This document shows, piece by piece, positions 44,201 through 57,000 of a DNA stretch of 64,000 bases. Made by a program: the position numbers and the translations under genes. The notes under the pieces are model-generated. The model was given only the letters and a program-made list of their open reading frames with translations. It was not told the DNA's origin and did not search any database. The first letter of the stretch is position 1. Each line of letters starts with the position of its first letter. The DNA lies in assembly GCA_030435675.1 (NCBI GenBank), contig CM059623.1, positions 16,452,205 to 16,516,204 on the forward strand, written 5' to 3'. Origin of the DNA: Steinernema hermaphroditum (taxonomy: Eukaryota > Nematoda > Chromadorea > Rhabditida > Steinernematidae).

Positions 44201-47200
44201 CTCCACGTTAATGAGTGGTGCCGAGAACTCCGACCACATGGTCAACGAACTACATAGGGCTACTTCCATGAACGACACTTCGTTGCTGAGTATGGCTGAC
44301 GGCGTTGCAATCGCTTTCGGGGATAATACGAAGGCTCAAATGGCCACAAAAGCACTTTTTGAGCAAGTTCATCTTCATGGCGATATCCTACGCGACGGCT
44401 GGAAGAACGTTCTGGAGTGTTTGCTACATTTATTCCATGTTAAACTTCTTCCAAGCTCACTGACTGAAGTCGAAGATTTCGTGGACTCAAAGAAATGGGT
44501 TTCTATATCGAGAGATCATTCCAAGTAAGTGAAACAAAAGGGGTCACATTTGAAGGTATCTCTTTACAGGAATGTCATACACAATAAAAGCGACAGTGGA
44601 TTGTTGAGTTGGTTTGGACTTGGAGGCTCGAGTTCGGATACGAAGGAAAGCAGGAAACCTACAGCAGAGCAGGAGGAGCTTATCAAGGTAGAGAGAATAT
44701 CGTTGTCGCAAGCTTTCCATATTTCTCCTTACAAGGGAGACATAGTTGACCCTGTCAGGTTCCACAGAAATTTGGCACACTTGCAGGTACATTCTTGTTA
44801 GTACAGCTTGTTTTATTCTGCTTAGTTAATCTACTCCTCGAAACCTACCAATGATCCTGCGACTGCATAAAATGGCCACGAAGATTCGCCGCTTTTTCTT
44901 TCAAAATAGGCATCTATGTTTAGGGAACGCTAATTCTGCTTAGTTAATCTACTCCTCGAAACCTACCAATGTGCAAAATTCCAGCGCAATCTGAGGGGTC
45001 AAGTTTGAACACTCTCTTGCTAGTCTTTATTCCATGTTTTATACATATCCTATTACTTTTCCATTCATTTCAGAATGCTCGTTCTGTGATAGCGGAATGC
45101 AAACCGGAACAACTAATTAAGGATGCAAAGTACCTGACTTCTTCCGCTCTCACTGAGCTTATGAACAGTGTTTGTGCAGCTTCTTCTGCCGTCCGGGGAA
45201 CATCCGCAGCGAAACAAACAAAGAAGCTCACTGAGCAGGAGGAAGACTCGATTATATTCTACCTGGAACTGATGATTAGTGTGGCCGTTGAGAACAAGGA
45301 TCGGCTGACGGTTATTTGGCCCGTGGTGCATCGTCATCTTCAGTGGCTCATGAAGGACTTCGGCCAGAATCCGCTTATTGTTGAGCGTGCCGTAGTCGGC
45401 CTGCTTCGCTTGGCCGGTCGTGTTTTATACCATTTGAAAGACAAGGATGAAGATGACATTGCGGACAACGTTTTACAATCGCTCTCCATGCTCCTTTCAC
45501 TAAAGCCTCCTGCGTGGTTCATGTTCTCGCGCCAGATTGCTTATGGGCTCCACGATCTCCTTCAAGCGAACGCGGCCAACGTCCACCAAAGCAAGCACTG
45601 GGCACTGATCTTTGTGTTGATGGACGCTGCTGGTGCAGCAGCCTACGCTGACGACCAGGTGGATGCGTCTTCTGTGAGTAGCGGTTTTTAGATTATTCAT
45701 ATTGCTTCTTTACAGTCTGCGCCCCAGAGTCGCCTAGTTCAAAGCGACGCCGAGCAAGTGGATCAAGCAGTGTTTGTTGAAGATCGTGGTTATACCTCCG
45801 ACAATCCCGCTCTTCTCCAAAAGCCGGATCTACACCAACGTACGTTTTGTGAGTTCATGTAGGAGTGTAGATAAATTGGTTGCCGCTTTTGTTACATATA
45901 ACATATTTATAAAGACTTACAACTTTATCGAATTTAATACGCCCTTTCAGATGTCTCGGCGAGTCTATCATCTATAAGGTCAACTAGCAATGAATGGATT
46001 CAGGTTGACCACGATCAGTTGAGTGCATCCTTGACGCAAGATTCCTTTGCTGACTCCGGCGCTCAACCGCCGAAGGTCTTCGAACGAGGAACAATTGTCC
46101 TGGTACCCAACATTTCTCGGCATGATCCGGCCGCGTTCTTACGTGTCGGAGATACGATGGGCTTTTTGGTGATGGCGCACATCACCCCGGAGAACTTCGA
46201 ATCTTGCGTTAAGTGTCTACGGTCACTGATCGAGGCCAGCTTGGATGGAGGAAAGTACGCTGCCGGACCCTTCAGTGACGATGCGCACAATCAGCTAAAG
46301 AGTATAGTCACGGGATTCTCCGAGAAAAAGGCGACCAAAACAGGTTAGAAATACCACTCCTTCCTAACGTTGCTCTCGCACTTTTCTCAACTTCCTCATA
46401 TCCATTTTTCTCCCTTTTCGCAGGCAAAAGTATGTCGATTTGCTATCACTTTTATTTGGCCATCTCTAAGCGAATTTCACAATTCTAGCCAAAATAAAGC
46501 GACCGGAACTATCAGTGGGAAATGAGGAAGCGTCTCAGGCTGCAGAAGACGAAGAGGAACTACAAAAGAAGAAGTTCAACGACTCTTACAAACTCATGTC
46601 TTTAAAGCTGTTGGATTTGTGCTGTACGATGTACATGAAGGCGGCGCCGCTCTACAAGAGCTGGAATACTGGCGCATCGCCTAACGATATGTGGAATAAC
46701 TGCTGGAAGCCCCTCCTCCAAGGCCTCGCACGGTTGACCTCAGACTGCCGCCGTCAAATTCGTCCTGCCGCTCTTAGCTATCTAACGGTTGGATTAAGTA
46801 GCCAGATGAAAAATATGAAAAGTTTAGCGTGCACTCTTGATTCCGGAACTCGAAGAGATGGATTCGACCTGTTGGGAGAGTTTCTTCGCTGACGTCGTTT
46901 TCCCGATGCTGACGAAGCTCCTAGAAAACTTTTCACCAATGGACATTCTTGGCAAGGAGGAGACTCGTTTCCGCGCCATCCAACTCGTGTCAAAGACTCT
47001 TCTGAACCATCTCACTCCACTAGCTCGCTTGGAGAAGTTTGAGACACTGTGGTTCCATCTAATCGATCTCCTGGAACGCTTTTTGCATTTGGAACGATCG
47101 GACATGCTCTCAGACGCAGTGCCTGAATCTCTTAAGAACATGATTCTCGTGCTGGACAGGACTGACACGTTTTCCACAATTCCGGATCTCAGGACCAAGA

Positions 47201-48323
47201 CAATGGAAAAGCTAAAGGCATTTCTACCCGGACTAATAGAAGAGCTTGATCGCTTAGGTATTGAATGACTTTGCAACGTTTTGCTAAAGGAGCCTATTCA
47301 GAACATGTCGAACCAAAAGAATCTCAGAAGCCTTCTACGGCAACGTGTCAGGCACAGCCGCCTACGGTATCTCAAGTATCTCCACCTCAGCCACAGCCCG
47401 TTGTTGCGCACGACGCATCAGATGCTGCAACAGCTCTTGAGGCTACAACAGCTCCTGAGGCAGCTGTTGCCTCGGTGACTGAAACACCAGAAGCTACCGT
47501 ATCCTCCGAATCAGTAGAGAGCCCCGCTTCCTCTTCAAGCTACAGTATCCCCGAAATTGCACCACAGGTGAGCAAAAAAAAACGCATGCAGAGATATGTA
47601 CATCTGTCCAAGAATTAAGTATCCATGAGGGAAATGTAAAATGCAGTTATTCATATTTCGGGCGGGTTTTATCGGATATCATTCAGGTTCCCGACGTCAC
47701 ACACTCTCTTGAGCCCGCTTATCAAGACATCCCGGCTTCCGTTGACTTTGTACCACAAGAAGCTGCCCAACCTGAGCAGCTGTACAGTCAGTATCATCAG
47801 CCGTCAACAGAGTCCGACCCAGCAATCACTCAGCAAATGTCCTACCAACAGCAGCAGCAATACGCCCAACAATACGCTGCTTACCAGCAGTATCTGCAGC
47901 AACAGCAGCAATACTACCAACAGTATCCGGAAGCGTACCAACAACAACAGCAGAAACAGTATGCGGCTTACTATAGCCAATATGGATCGCCTCAGCAGAG
48001 CTACGTCCAACCACAGCCTCAGCAACAAGCACCGCAGCAGAACTACGTCACAAATCCAACATTCACTCTTGTACCTTCGCCGACGAGTGCGTTCTCAGCA
48101 CCGACGAAGACTACGGCCACGAATCCGGTACGTGGAAAGTCGCAGTGATGCGCGCTCTGTTTTCAGTATACCAGAATTTTCTCGGTGATGCTTCCCTTAT
48201 ATTTGGAATTTCTGTTTTTTTTTCCTTTTGAGTGTAGTTTAGTCTGCTATTAAACCATCTTTTCAGATTTACAGCGAGCAAGATCCAGTGTACACTCCTC
48301 AACAGCCTCAGACTCCGTGGTAA
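41215..48323 (+). CDS. gbf-1: Arf guanine nucleotide exchange factor GBF1
   Basis: A Sec7-domain GEF that activates Arf at the cis-Golgi for COPI assembly. About 16 exons run from ATG 41215 (a second in-frame ATG is 3 nt on) to TAA 48321-48323. Family order: DCB domain (MMVNGIYVVQNECSACV, DPLLRNFTDLRDVLNS), HUS domain with the GBF1-like NYDCDLYCTNLFEDLTKLL (HUS box NYDCD), Sec7 domain (~43260-44090) with WLRSNPRLDKRSIADYI, FRLPGEAAEIQMVMQHF containing the catalytic glutamate, and AYAVIMLNTDQHN. HDS1-3 follow (FRKCAAIAAYYGMSDVFDNL, VERAVVGLLRLAGR, SLKNMILVLDRTDTF). The C-terminal tail is Pro/Ala-rich and then strongly Q/Y-rich (47830-48030), ending VYTPQQPQTPW. The intron at ~44790-45070 contains a 38-bp direct repeat. 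Last gene of the presumed immp-1/agk/gbf-1 cluster. Confidence 0.95.
44815..44971. repeat. 38-bp direct repeat in a gbf-1 intron
   Basis: Two identical copies of a segment starting TTCTGCTTAGTTAATCTACT and ending CTACCAATG, at about 44815-44853 and 44934-44971, spaced ~118 bp. Likely a local duplication. Confidence 0.85.
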
Positions 48324-48524
48324 TTCGGTAGATTTGATCGAATATTTTTGATGGAAGGAATGACATACATATGTGATAACTTATAAGTGTATTCATATTG
48401 TTAACTTATTACTCAGATAGGGCGACTCGTTATTACCATATACAATGTATCTATAAAGGTTTATGGGTTTGTGTCGTCTTTTATCAGTGCAACCTCTCTA
48501 TTGCGCGACGTAATCTAACATGCC

Positions 48525-50715
48525 TCAGTACGGAATTTTCTTATCGAGCTCCTTCCACAGCGTGAATGGCTTTAGCGTGCTCTCCATAGTAAAACGTTCC
48601 AGTTTGCGTTCGTCACACGTCTTCGGATCCTTCAAGAAGTCGTGGAAGGCTTTATCGTCGAATCCGGCGTCAGCGGCCTGCTCGGCGGTAGCAGCGTAGT
48701 AAATCGCATCAACTCGGCTCCATAGAGAGGCGCCCATGCACATGGGGCACGGGTAGCAGCTGGTGTAAAGTTGACAGCCGTCCAGTTGGAACGATCCGAG
48801 ATTCTTGCATGCGTCCCGGATAGCCGTAACTTCAGCGTGCGCCGTGGGGTCATTGTGGGCGAGCACCTGAAGAAAAAAACTGGGTAATGACGGCACAATT
48901 ATTTAAATTGACTCTTTTGATGTCTGGTCTGTCAAACGTAGACATTTTGAAGACTCAGTTTTTAAGAAGAAGCAACGTGGTGAGAAATGAAAGAATCGAT
49001 CCTGTTTTGTGCAGGTGTATAATGTTTGCTGTGTAAGATATGATAGTTCTCAGGTGTTCTTTTTTGGATAACATTGTTCTCCCATGAAGTGCTGTGTAAT
49101 TCGTTTGACATTTTGTGTTGCACATAGTATGTATAATACGATCCCTTTAAAGTGGTACTTCGCTCGAACACAGTAGCCCTAAATGATTCTTGTCTACCAC
49201 AGTTTGAGGCGTACGTTTTGTGTCTGCGACACATATCTTGAAGAGATCTATACAGTATACATTGTCACATTGCATATTGCTCTGAATATCAGTTGTTTGT
49301 TGCAGTATTACATCAGTTGTTTCGTCTCGTTTTATTTATTTGGCAAAAAAGCTGCCCCAAATAAAACAAATAAAAATGTATTTCCATGCAAAATGTAACA
49401 TTGAAGTAATAAATAATGAAGAAAGCCTATGTTGGATAGTAATCTTCCTCCAGCGTCTAGACACTAGACTGATTAGACGCCTACGATTGTACAAATAAAG
49501 GAAGTGATTGTTTGTAAAGATGAACCCCACCTAACTGGTAGCCCCTCGCATATCAACAGTCTATTAGTACTCAGTACTTCGATGAGTGGTGTATGGCCGA
49601 GCATTGTTGACTGATTCAAGATTGATCATTTGAGTTTGGAAATTCTCACATATCAAGGCCAAGGTCGCATTATTTCGCGTTTTACGTGGAATGTATTAAT
49701 AAACGTGAAGCGGAAACCTGACAAATGTCCTATACTGAGCCGTTTGTGTTAAATGCAATAGATTCAAATGGAACCTTTTAGTCTCCGCGACACAAAAACG
49801 TCGCGAAAGAGTCCATTTAATCACTAGTTCCGTATTCACTTACGTCCTTTGTGGGCTTGATAATTTTTTTCTTATCACTTTACAGCCGCCGTAAAATGTC
49901 AAGAGATCAAACAGGACCGGTTTCCTACCAGGACGGCGCATCACATGTTTGCTGGAGATGCTTCGCTTATTGTTACCTAACGCGATTTTGAGACGAATTA
50001 TATGTCGGTCGTCCATGTTTCATTAAAGAAGTTCCTCATTTAGCACACATTTTATGTGTGTTCTACGGATAAAGCAAGAGTTAAGAAAGAGGACGCGTGT
50101 AGCCAGCCAGCACAGCTAGAAATTTTGTGTTTGATCATTAACGTCATCCGCTGCTTTTTGTGGAGAACTGAACAAATAATACTCGCAAGACACCACTGTT
50201 CATTTAATAATCAGTTGTAGTTTGACAAAAATAAATTTAGGAAAGCCATCGTTTGATGTATTGAAAGTGCATAGAATGATCTACAGCACGTTTTCAAGAC
50301 ACGTCTTTAAGGCTCACATGTGTGCCTTGCATTGACAAGTTGCACTCTGTCTATTCATACATCCAAGTAACAGAGAGTGTATTGTATATACAGGAGTGAT
50401 TCTAACACACATATTCTAAGCCACACCACAAACACTTTGAACATTAACCATTTTTGACTGTGAGTGGGCTGAGACTCATAACATTCATAATTCACTGTAG
50501 TAACGGCCGACATAAATGAAAACAAACTCCTCTCGTACTCCAATACGTTATCAACCATTTGTACTATAACTGTTCACACACTGAAAATGACTCACCATAT
50601 TGTGTCCGCGTCCGACAATCTTTCCATCCTTGACGACGACCGCACCGAATGGACCTCCGTCTCCCACAAGCACACCTTTGCAGGCCTCCTCAATCGCAAT
50701 ATCCATAAAATCCAT
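48525..50715 (-). CDS. Guanine deaminase, bacterial GuaD (cytidine-deaminase fold) type
   Basis: Predicted to deaminate guanine to xanthine with a zinc-bound water. Two exons (50596-50715, 48525-48866) join in phase to 153 residues, close to the 156 of Bacillus GuaD. The N-terminal exon has IAIEEACKGVLVGDGGPFGA and VVVKDGKIVGRGHNM. The second has NDPTAHAEVTAIRDACKNL (zinc His and proton-shuttle Glu), CYPCPMCMGASLW (zinc cysteines), YYAATAEQAADAGFDDKAFH and the C-terminal WKEL..KIPY. The resemblance to the bacterial family is strong along the whole length and includes the swapped C-terminus typical of GuaD. Animal guanine deaminase (cypin) belongs to a different, amidohydrolase fold. The exons are split by a 1.7-kb intron. 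No other deaminase-like exon is nearby. Confidence 0.88.
48867..50595. other. Long intron of the guanine deaminase gene
   Basis: AT-rich, with no coding exon, RNA gene or repeat structure that I can recognise. Its size is far above the ~50-nt introns typical of this window. Confidence 0.5.
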
Positions 50716-51049
50716 TGTTACAAAGGAGTGGAATTCCGAGTCGCGTCTTCCGTGATGGCCTAACGCAACGATTGTGTGATAATGCAAGATGAACGGCAAA
50801 CCAGCTATGGGCGGAGCGGCGATGCGAGTAAAAAAGGATGACGTCATAGTAAAAACGGTTCCTAACATATTCAATTAACTGACGCAATGTTGATGGAACG
50901 CTATTTAGAACGGTCAGCATCAGCCGTCTACATGATATATGCTTATAAAGACTCCGTTTAATGTTTATATAGCTTAATACATCTGAAGACCGAGACCAAA
51001 TTTATGCATAATTCAAACAAACAGTAAACAGTGTAAGATTACTGGAGCC
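50716..51049. other. Intergenic between the zinc-finger gene and guanine deaminase
   Basis: About 330 bp between two minus-strand genes. An in-frame ATG at 50874 extends the deaminase reading frame, but the added residues do not match the family and I treat them as untranslated. No other feature. Confidence 0.4.
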
Positions 51050-54000
51050 CTATGATTGTTCTATACCGAAGCAGCGTCTGAACGATTCATTGGTTTCGAT
51101 CAGTAGTTTTCCATTGCCAGGAACTGGGTTGAATCGGAGTCCGAGAACCTAAACAAAATGATAAGACGTGAAAGCCGTCCGAAATTCTTACATAGTGCTT
51201 TTCGTTAAAGTGAGAGGTCAAGTCTTTAGATTGCACCTGCTCACCACAGTGGCAGATGTAAGCGTCAATGTGCACAATTTTCTTGCAGTGATGGCTGCGG
51301 AAGTGACCTTGGAATGATGTGGCATCGTTGACGGGGAACTGTGCGCCACAGCATCGGCAGAGGCCCACTTGGTGGAAGCCGTGGATGTGCGTATGATTCA
51401 GTGTGAACGAGTCCGTCAACTGGTGCTCCCAGTATTTTTCGATGGTGGCACACAGAGCGCAGCACTGTGGTCGAGTACAGTTGCCTTTGCCACGTTTAAA
51501 GAGTTGGTGGACGAGGGTATGATGCCTTGCCAACGATTGACTGCCGAATTTTCGAAAGCACGACTCCTCTTCATATCGGAGGCCCTCATGATCAGCTTCG
51601 CAGAGATGTTGAGAGAACTGTGGGAGACTCAAGAAAACGCGTAGGCAGCATGGACACGTTAGGCGGTATTCGACATCTGAAAGTTTAAAGGTTACACAAT
51701 CAGAGCAGGGTCAGTGTATGATTACTACCTTTGCTACTAAACCGTTTAACATGTTGCTTGAACTGATGGATGACTGCGTCCTTTTCAGTTATTTGTGCTC
51801 TTCCACACTCCATGCAGACGTATTTGTGTTGGATATGCCGGATTCGATGAATTACTCCTTGGCTTCGAGTAAGGAATGTGGCGTCACAGCCGGTATAAGG
51901 ACAGCGTAGCGCCCCCGAGGGATCAACTGGGAACTCGACACCAGTCTTGTCATTCTCGGACGCCATCGATCTCCCTATATTCTAAACAAAGTTAGTTCGA
52001 TGAGGAAAGGTCCCAGAACAAAGGCTCACCTCAAAGGCTTGGTTCCTAACGACAGTGGTCGGACGTCGCATCGTCATTAGCCCTGAAGTCCGCGCGTTCA
52101 AAGGCGATAACCCCGAAGACGACGGCGCCGAACCGATATGATACCTCACTGGGTTTCGGGTCGGATTAATAACCTGACGTGTGTTGTTGATGCTGTATAA
52201 GGATCGGGCCTGAGCACGCTGCTGTGCCACGACGGCATGCGGGTTATGACGGATAATCACTGGAGGTGGTCCGCTGGAGCGGGCTGTTCCAGCGTTTCTG
52301 GGAAGAACAACGCTCGCAGATCCAATACGCCTGTTCACCATTGAACTGGGCGTAGTAGGCGTAATCACTCTCATTCCAGGCGTTGTGCGACTAGCACTAC
52401 CGACGGGCGGTAGTCCGGAACGGTGCTGTGGCAAAGGTCTAGGAGTGGAAGTCCCACTATCATCTCGGGCCAGTCTTTCTCGAAGCTTCGGATTTTTCAC
52501 GAAATGTGTCTTTGTGTAATACAGGGGCGTCGTGTTATCGGTTGGACAGATGCGCAGCGTCTGAGCATCTTTCACATAGCCCATGTGATAGTAGGTACTG
52601 TAGGGAATCTTAAATGGCGATTTTTGATCATGTAGTTTAATAGGAATACTTACCAAGACCGCACATTCCGGACAGGAGACCATGCATTCATTCGTGGCGG
52701 AGAACGATCGATGAGTGCAGTCCGATGGAGTTACGGCTGTATTGGGGTACATTTCAATGGAAGTACGGTGGTCCTCGACGTTTTGGGGCTGGTAGTGGAA
52801 GATACTGGCCATACAGACACCGAGTACCGATTGGACCGAGTCGTTGTGCATGCACTTAGCCGCATAAATGTGCTCTACGCACCTGTCGGCATTGGTGTGA
52901 CCGAAGCCACAGTTCTTGCAAAAGAACAGAAGATCATGTTCGTGCTCGTTGCGCATGTGATGACAGAAGCCCTCATTCTAAAGAAGCCATAGTTATTGCG
53001 CAGAAGATATGAGGTGCGTTTACCGAATGGAATCCAATGGAACACGTGGAACAACCAAAGACCAGGCGCTTCTGGCCTTTTTCTGCAGAATGCATATCGT
53101 AGTGCTCCTGGATGACATTTCGGTGTGAGTTAATGGCGTTACACTGTGAGCAACTGAAAACGTGACCGTGCCTCTCACGATGTCGTCCGTACACTCGTTG
53201 ATCTTCATAAGCGAGGCAGCAGCTGCGACAAATGAAAACGGGCTTGTTGCGCGGAACTCCGAATACATCGTCAATTGTCTCGCCACAGTCGTTAATGTGT
53301 TCTTTCATATGGAGATCTAGTGAGAATTGCTTCTGGAACCGGGCGCTACACTTCGGACACTGGATCGTCTGCTCTTTGCGCTGAGTCGTCAGGCCTTTTC
53401 CTTCGCCAACTACAGCCAGGTCGTCGTCTATTATCTCGATAGCGTCATCATCCACCGATGATGACTCCACGGAGCGTACATCCACAACTTGGATATCCTC
53501 TACTGGGCCACAAACAGAGTCGAGGAGACCATCAATCACGTTACGCACCTCTGAAAACAAGTATTTTAATAGCTGTCATTAACCCCGAAACCTACCACGT
53601 TCAATATCCGCTTCAGCGGCTGCCTCTTCATCGACGAAGATATCATCGTCATCGGAATCTTCTGTCAGGGGCTCTACGATATCCTGAGATTGGTTTTCCG
53701 CTGCCAGAATCGGCTTCGGTCGCATCGTCTTCGCTAACTTTGTCTTTCCTGTGATGAGGAAGTTTTCGTCTTCCACAATGCAGTTTCCATTAGCGATCTC
53801 TTGGCTGCACTCATCGTACATCTTATGTCCTCGGTAGGCGGCGTACGTTCGGAATTTCGTTCTGCACACTGGGCACTTAAAGCGCTGGAATACGTTGGAG
53901 TGCTTCTTGATACGGTGCTCTCTTATGGATTCGGTAAGCGGAACGGCATCGTTGCAGAGCAGGCAGTAGTTGCACGGGTCACATTCGAATATAAGGTGCC

Positions 54001-57000
54001 GGATCAGTTGACTGACTTCCATATTCAGGCTTTTTCGGATCACTTGAGGGATAGTACGCGAGCAGAAGTAGCAGGAGCGAATGCCGCCAGCATTGAGGGG
54101 ACAGTGCTCCTGGTAGATGTGGTGGAAGAGGTTGTTTGTGGACACGTCCACCCCTTCTTTGGTGCATGGTTTATCTGGGCTCAATATCTTGCACAGAGGG
54201 CAGCGGTCCCACTTTTCCGTGTGGTTCTTCATATGGGTTGCCAGCTCACAGGCTCGGAAGTCGGGAAGTGCACACAGCGAGCAGATTAGGTTAGGGGTGT
54301 CCTAAAAAGAAATAATGGCAATAATTTGAAACGTCCGCCATAAACTCACCTCCTTGATGCATTTGTCTACGATGCGTGGGAACAGTTGTCCGGTTCTCGG
54401 ACAGAAGTGAACGTTCTCGAAATGTGAATCCAAAATGTGGTTGTAAAACGCTTCAGTAGATTTTAACTGGTGGTTGCATACGGCGCAATTCACTGCCAGG
54501 ATCTTTTTGGTCGTGCCGTCACATTTGTGGACATTGTAGAACTTCTCATCCATGAACAATCCTTTACAGTCGGGACATATAAAGGCATGCTTTCGTTTAA
54601 GATGGTCCCTAAGAGCGGCAGATGTAGAGTATGCTTCCTGAAAATGAATAAATAAGTAAAGATTGATTTACAGAACAGTGGTGAAGATTTTCACACACAC
54701 TTACCTTACAGAAGTGGCAGTAGTTGCCGACTTCATCACAGGCAATAAGTCGGGATGGCATGTTCTCTACATCTTGATCCTCTTCAACGCTGTCACCAAC
54801 ATACGACTGGAACACTTGAATGCGATTAGAGCGGCTTCGCTTCTCTTCTGGCTCTTCGTCTTCACTGACAGCGCCAACGGCTTCTAGAAGCCCGTGGAAC
54901 GTCGATGCAAACTCGTGCATAAGCCCACTCGCTTGTCCCGCAATCCAGTCTTTCACGTACTTATCCAGTGTGAGCAGCGTAGCGTTGAAGTGCGCAAATT
55001 TGTCGTGAGTGTTGATCATGTGGCGTCGCAGGCTGACTATGGAACAGCAGCGGACACGGGGACACAGTGGACATCGAAGAGTACGGTTGGCCGAAAATAA
55101 GGGGCTCGCGAGTAGTTTTATGGCTCCTTCTTTCTTCAGGGGTTGTCTGTTTGCCTTTTTCGTGTCGCACGTCTGTTGATGCTGCTCCAGCTTGTTCTCA
55201 CCGAGGAATATGGTCGAACACGAATAACAGTAGTAGACACTAAACGAATATGTCGTTTACAAGGACAACTTTGTGGATGTACTCACTCATTATTCAGAAT
55301 AGTGCCATGCATAGTGTCTCGGAATGGACTCTCGATCGAAACGTTGATTTGGACTTCATGGCGATACTCCTTTCGCGCTGACAGTGTCAGTGTATCGAAT
55401 CGATTCGAGCCGACTGCTGTTGCTTCTATGACGGCGTTCGATAATCGCACCTTTATGTTCTAAACGTTCTAGATGAGTTCCAGTCTGGATAAGTAAACAT
55501 ACATTATGGACTGGCACATTTGTGTCACCATGGTACTCCGCTTTTGCAAACTCTTCCCTCAACTGGGCGGTATACGGGGAAGTCTGAGTTGGTTCTTCGC
55601 AATGTGCTGGTGGATGCAGAGTCAGATGCTCCATAGCCTCTTTCAGGTTCCACTTCGTCAAATGACTACCAATCACATGATCGCGTAGAGCCTGTTTGTT
55701 ACAAGTGGAGAAGGGACACTTCGAACATTTTAGTCGTTCCATTTCTGGTGGATGCTTCTTCTCGAAGTGCTTTCGACCTTCGACGATGGTGCTGAATTGA
55801 ACACCACACGTCTGACAACTGCCGGGCATTAGGCCTTTCCGCGACATGAAGGTGAACTTTGCTCTGTTCACTTTGATCGGCTCGTGACTTAGAGTTCGAA
55901 AGACTGTGAATTGCGCGTGATTGTGGGACAGCTAAAACAAGTTGCATCAATTTCTCTATCTTATAGGAGTGACCGGTATTCGAGGAAAAAAAACTAAGGT
56001 CAGCAAAGAACACTTACTAGGACGGATAAATATTCCTCGGCACATTTTTTCTCGTCAGCTGAGGCACTCATAACGTACTGAAAACCACATTCCACGCACA
56101 CCAACGTGCATACGGCCGCCAAAAAGGGACGTCTCTCCGTGGCAGATACACGAAAGTCTCGGCAGTGGGATTCCGTGTAGAGGTGCTCTTCCTGCTCGTA
56201 CGCCTGGCCACAGTGCTGGCATGCATGCATCTGTAGGAAGCTGTGGCTGTACGTGATGTGAGCTAGAAGCCGTTTGTAGTTGTAACGAGACTCATCTCCT
56301 GGTGAGCACAAGAGGCATGGCAGTTGCTCGACAGATACAGATTCGAGCCATGCGACATCTTGAGCATTCCCGAAAGTCTTAACCTTCTTTGGAACGCCAT
56401 CGGGGTATATCTCTGCAAATCACCACATAAGTGACTAAAGGATAATTTTTGCTGAACTCACTTTCGACGGCATGTTTGTCCCACTCTTTTTGCTCCTCAC
56501 GAGTTAATGTGTTCCACTAAAACTAATAAAGTTCTGAAGTCTCATAGGGTGAACTTACAACTTCGTACAGAATGAACAATATAGCTAGGGAGGATTGTTT
56601 TGAAAGATGTCCTTTGAATTTCGGTTGGAGCCTAAAGTAATGTATTGCGTATTCAGCTGAAGCGTCTGCATGCCTACTTTCCAACGAAGTTTTCGTAGAT
56701 ATCTTGAGAACATTGTGCAATGAAGTACTGGAATCCAAGCGGTGCAACGCGCACTGCGCGGTGAATAAGAAGATCGAGGATGGGAGGCCATTGCTCTTCG
56801 GCGTCTAAGACTGTGGATTTTGTTGGAAGTTCGTCTTCTTTGAAATTCTAGAAAAACTCAGTTAGCAATTTGCTGATATTACTCAAGTCTAATCCCAAAC
56901 CGGCAAAAGTTCAAAGCATTCAAGCAATCTGTGGCTTTCAGGGTTTTTCTTTTTTACCCCAACAGAACAAAGGATTTCCAATAAAACTCACCAAGCTCGA

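Noticed and set aside
50716..50874. N-terminal extension of the guanine deaminase from an ATG at 50874
   Set aside because: The family starts near residue MDFMDIAIEEACKG (50715). The extension is hydrophobic/His-rich without similarity and could be 5' UTR.
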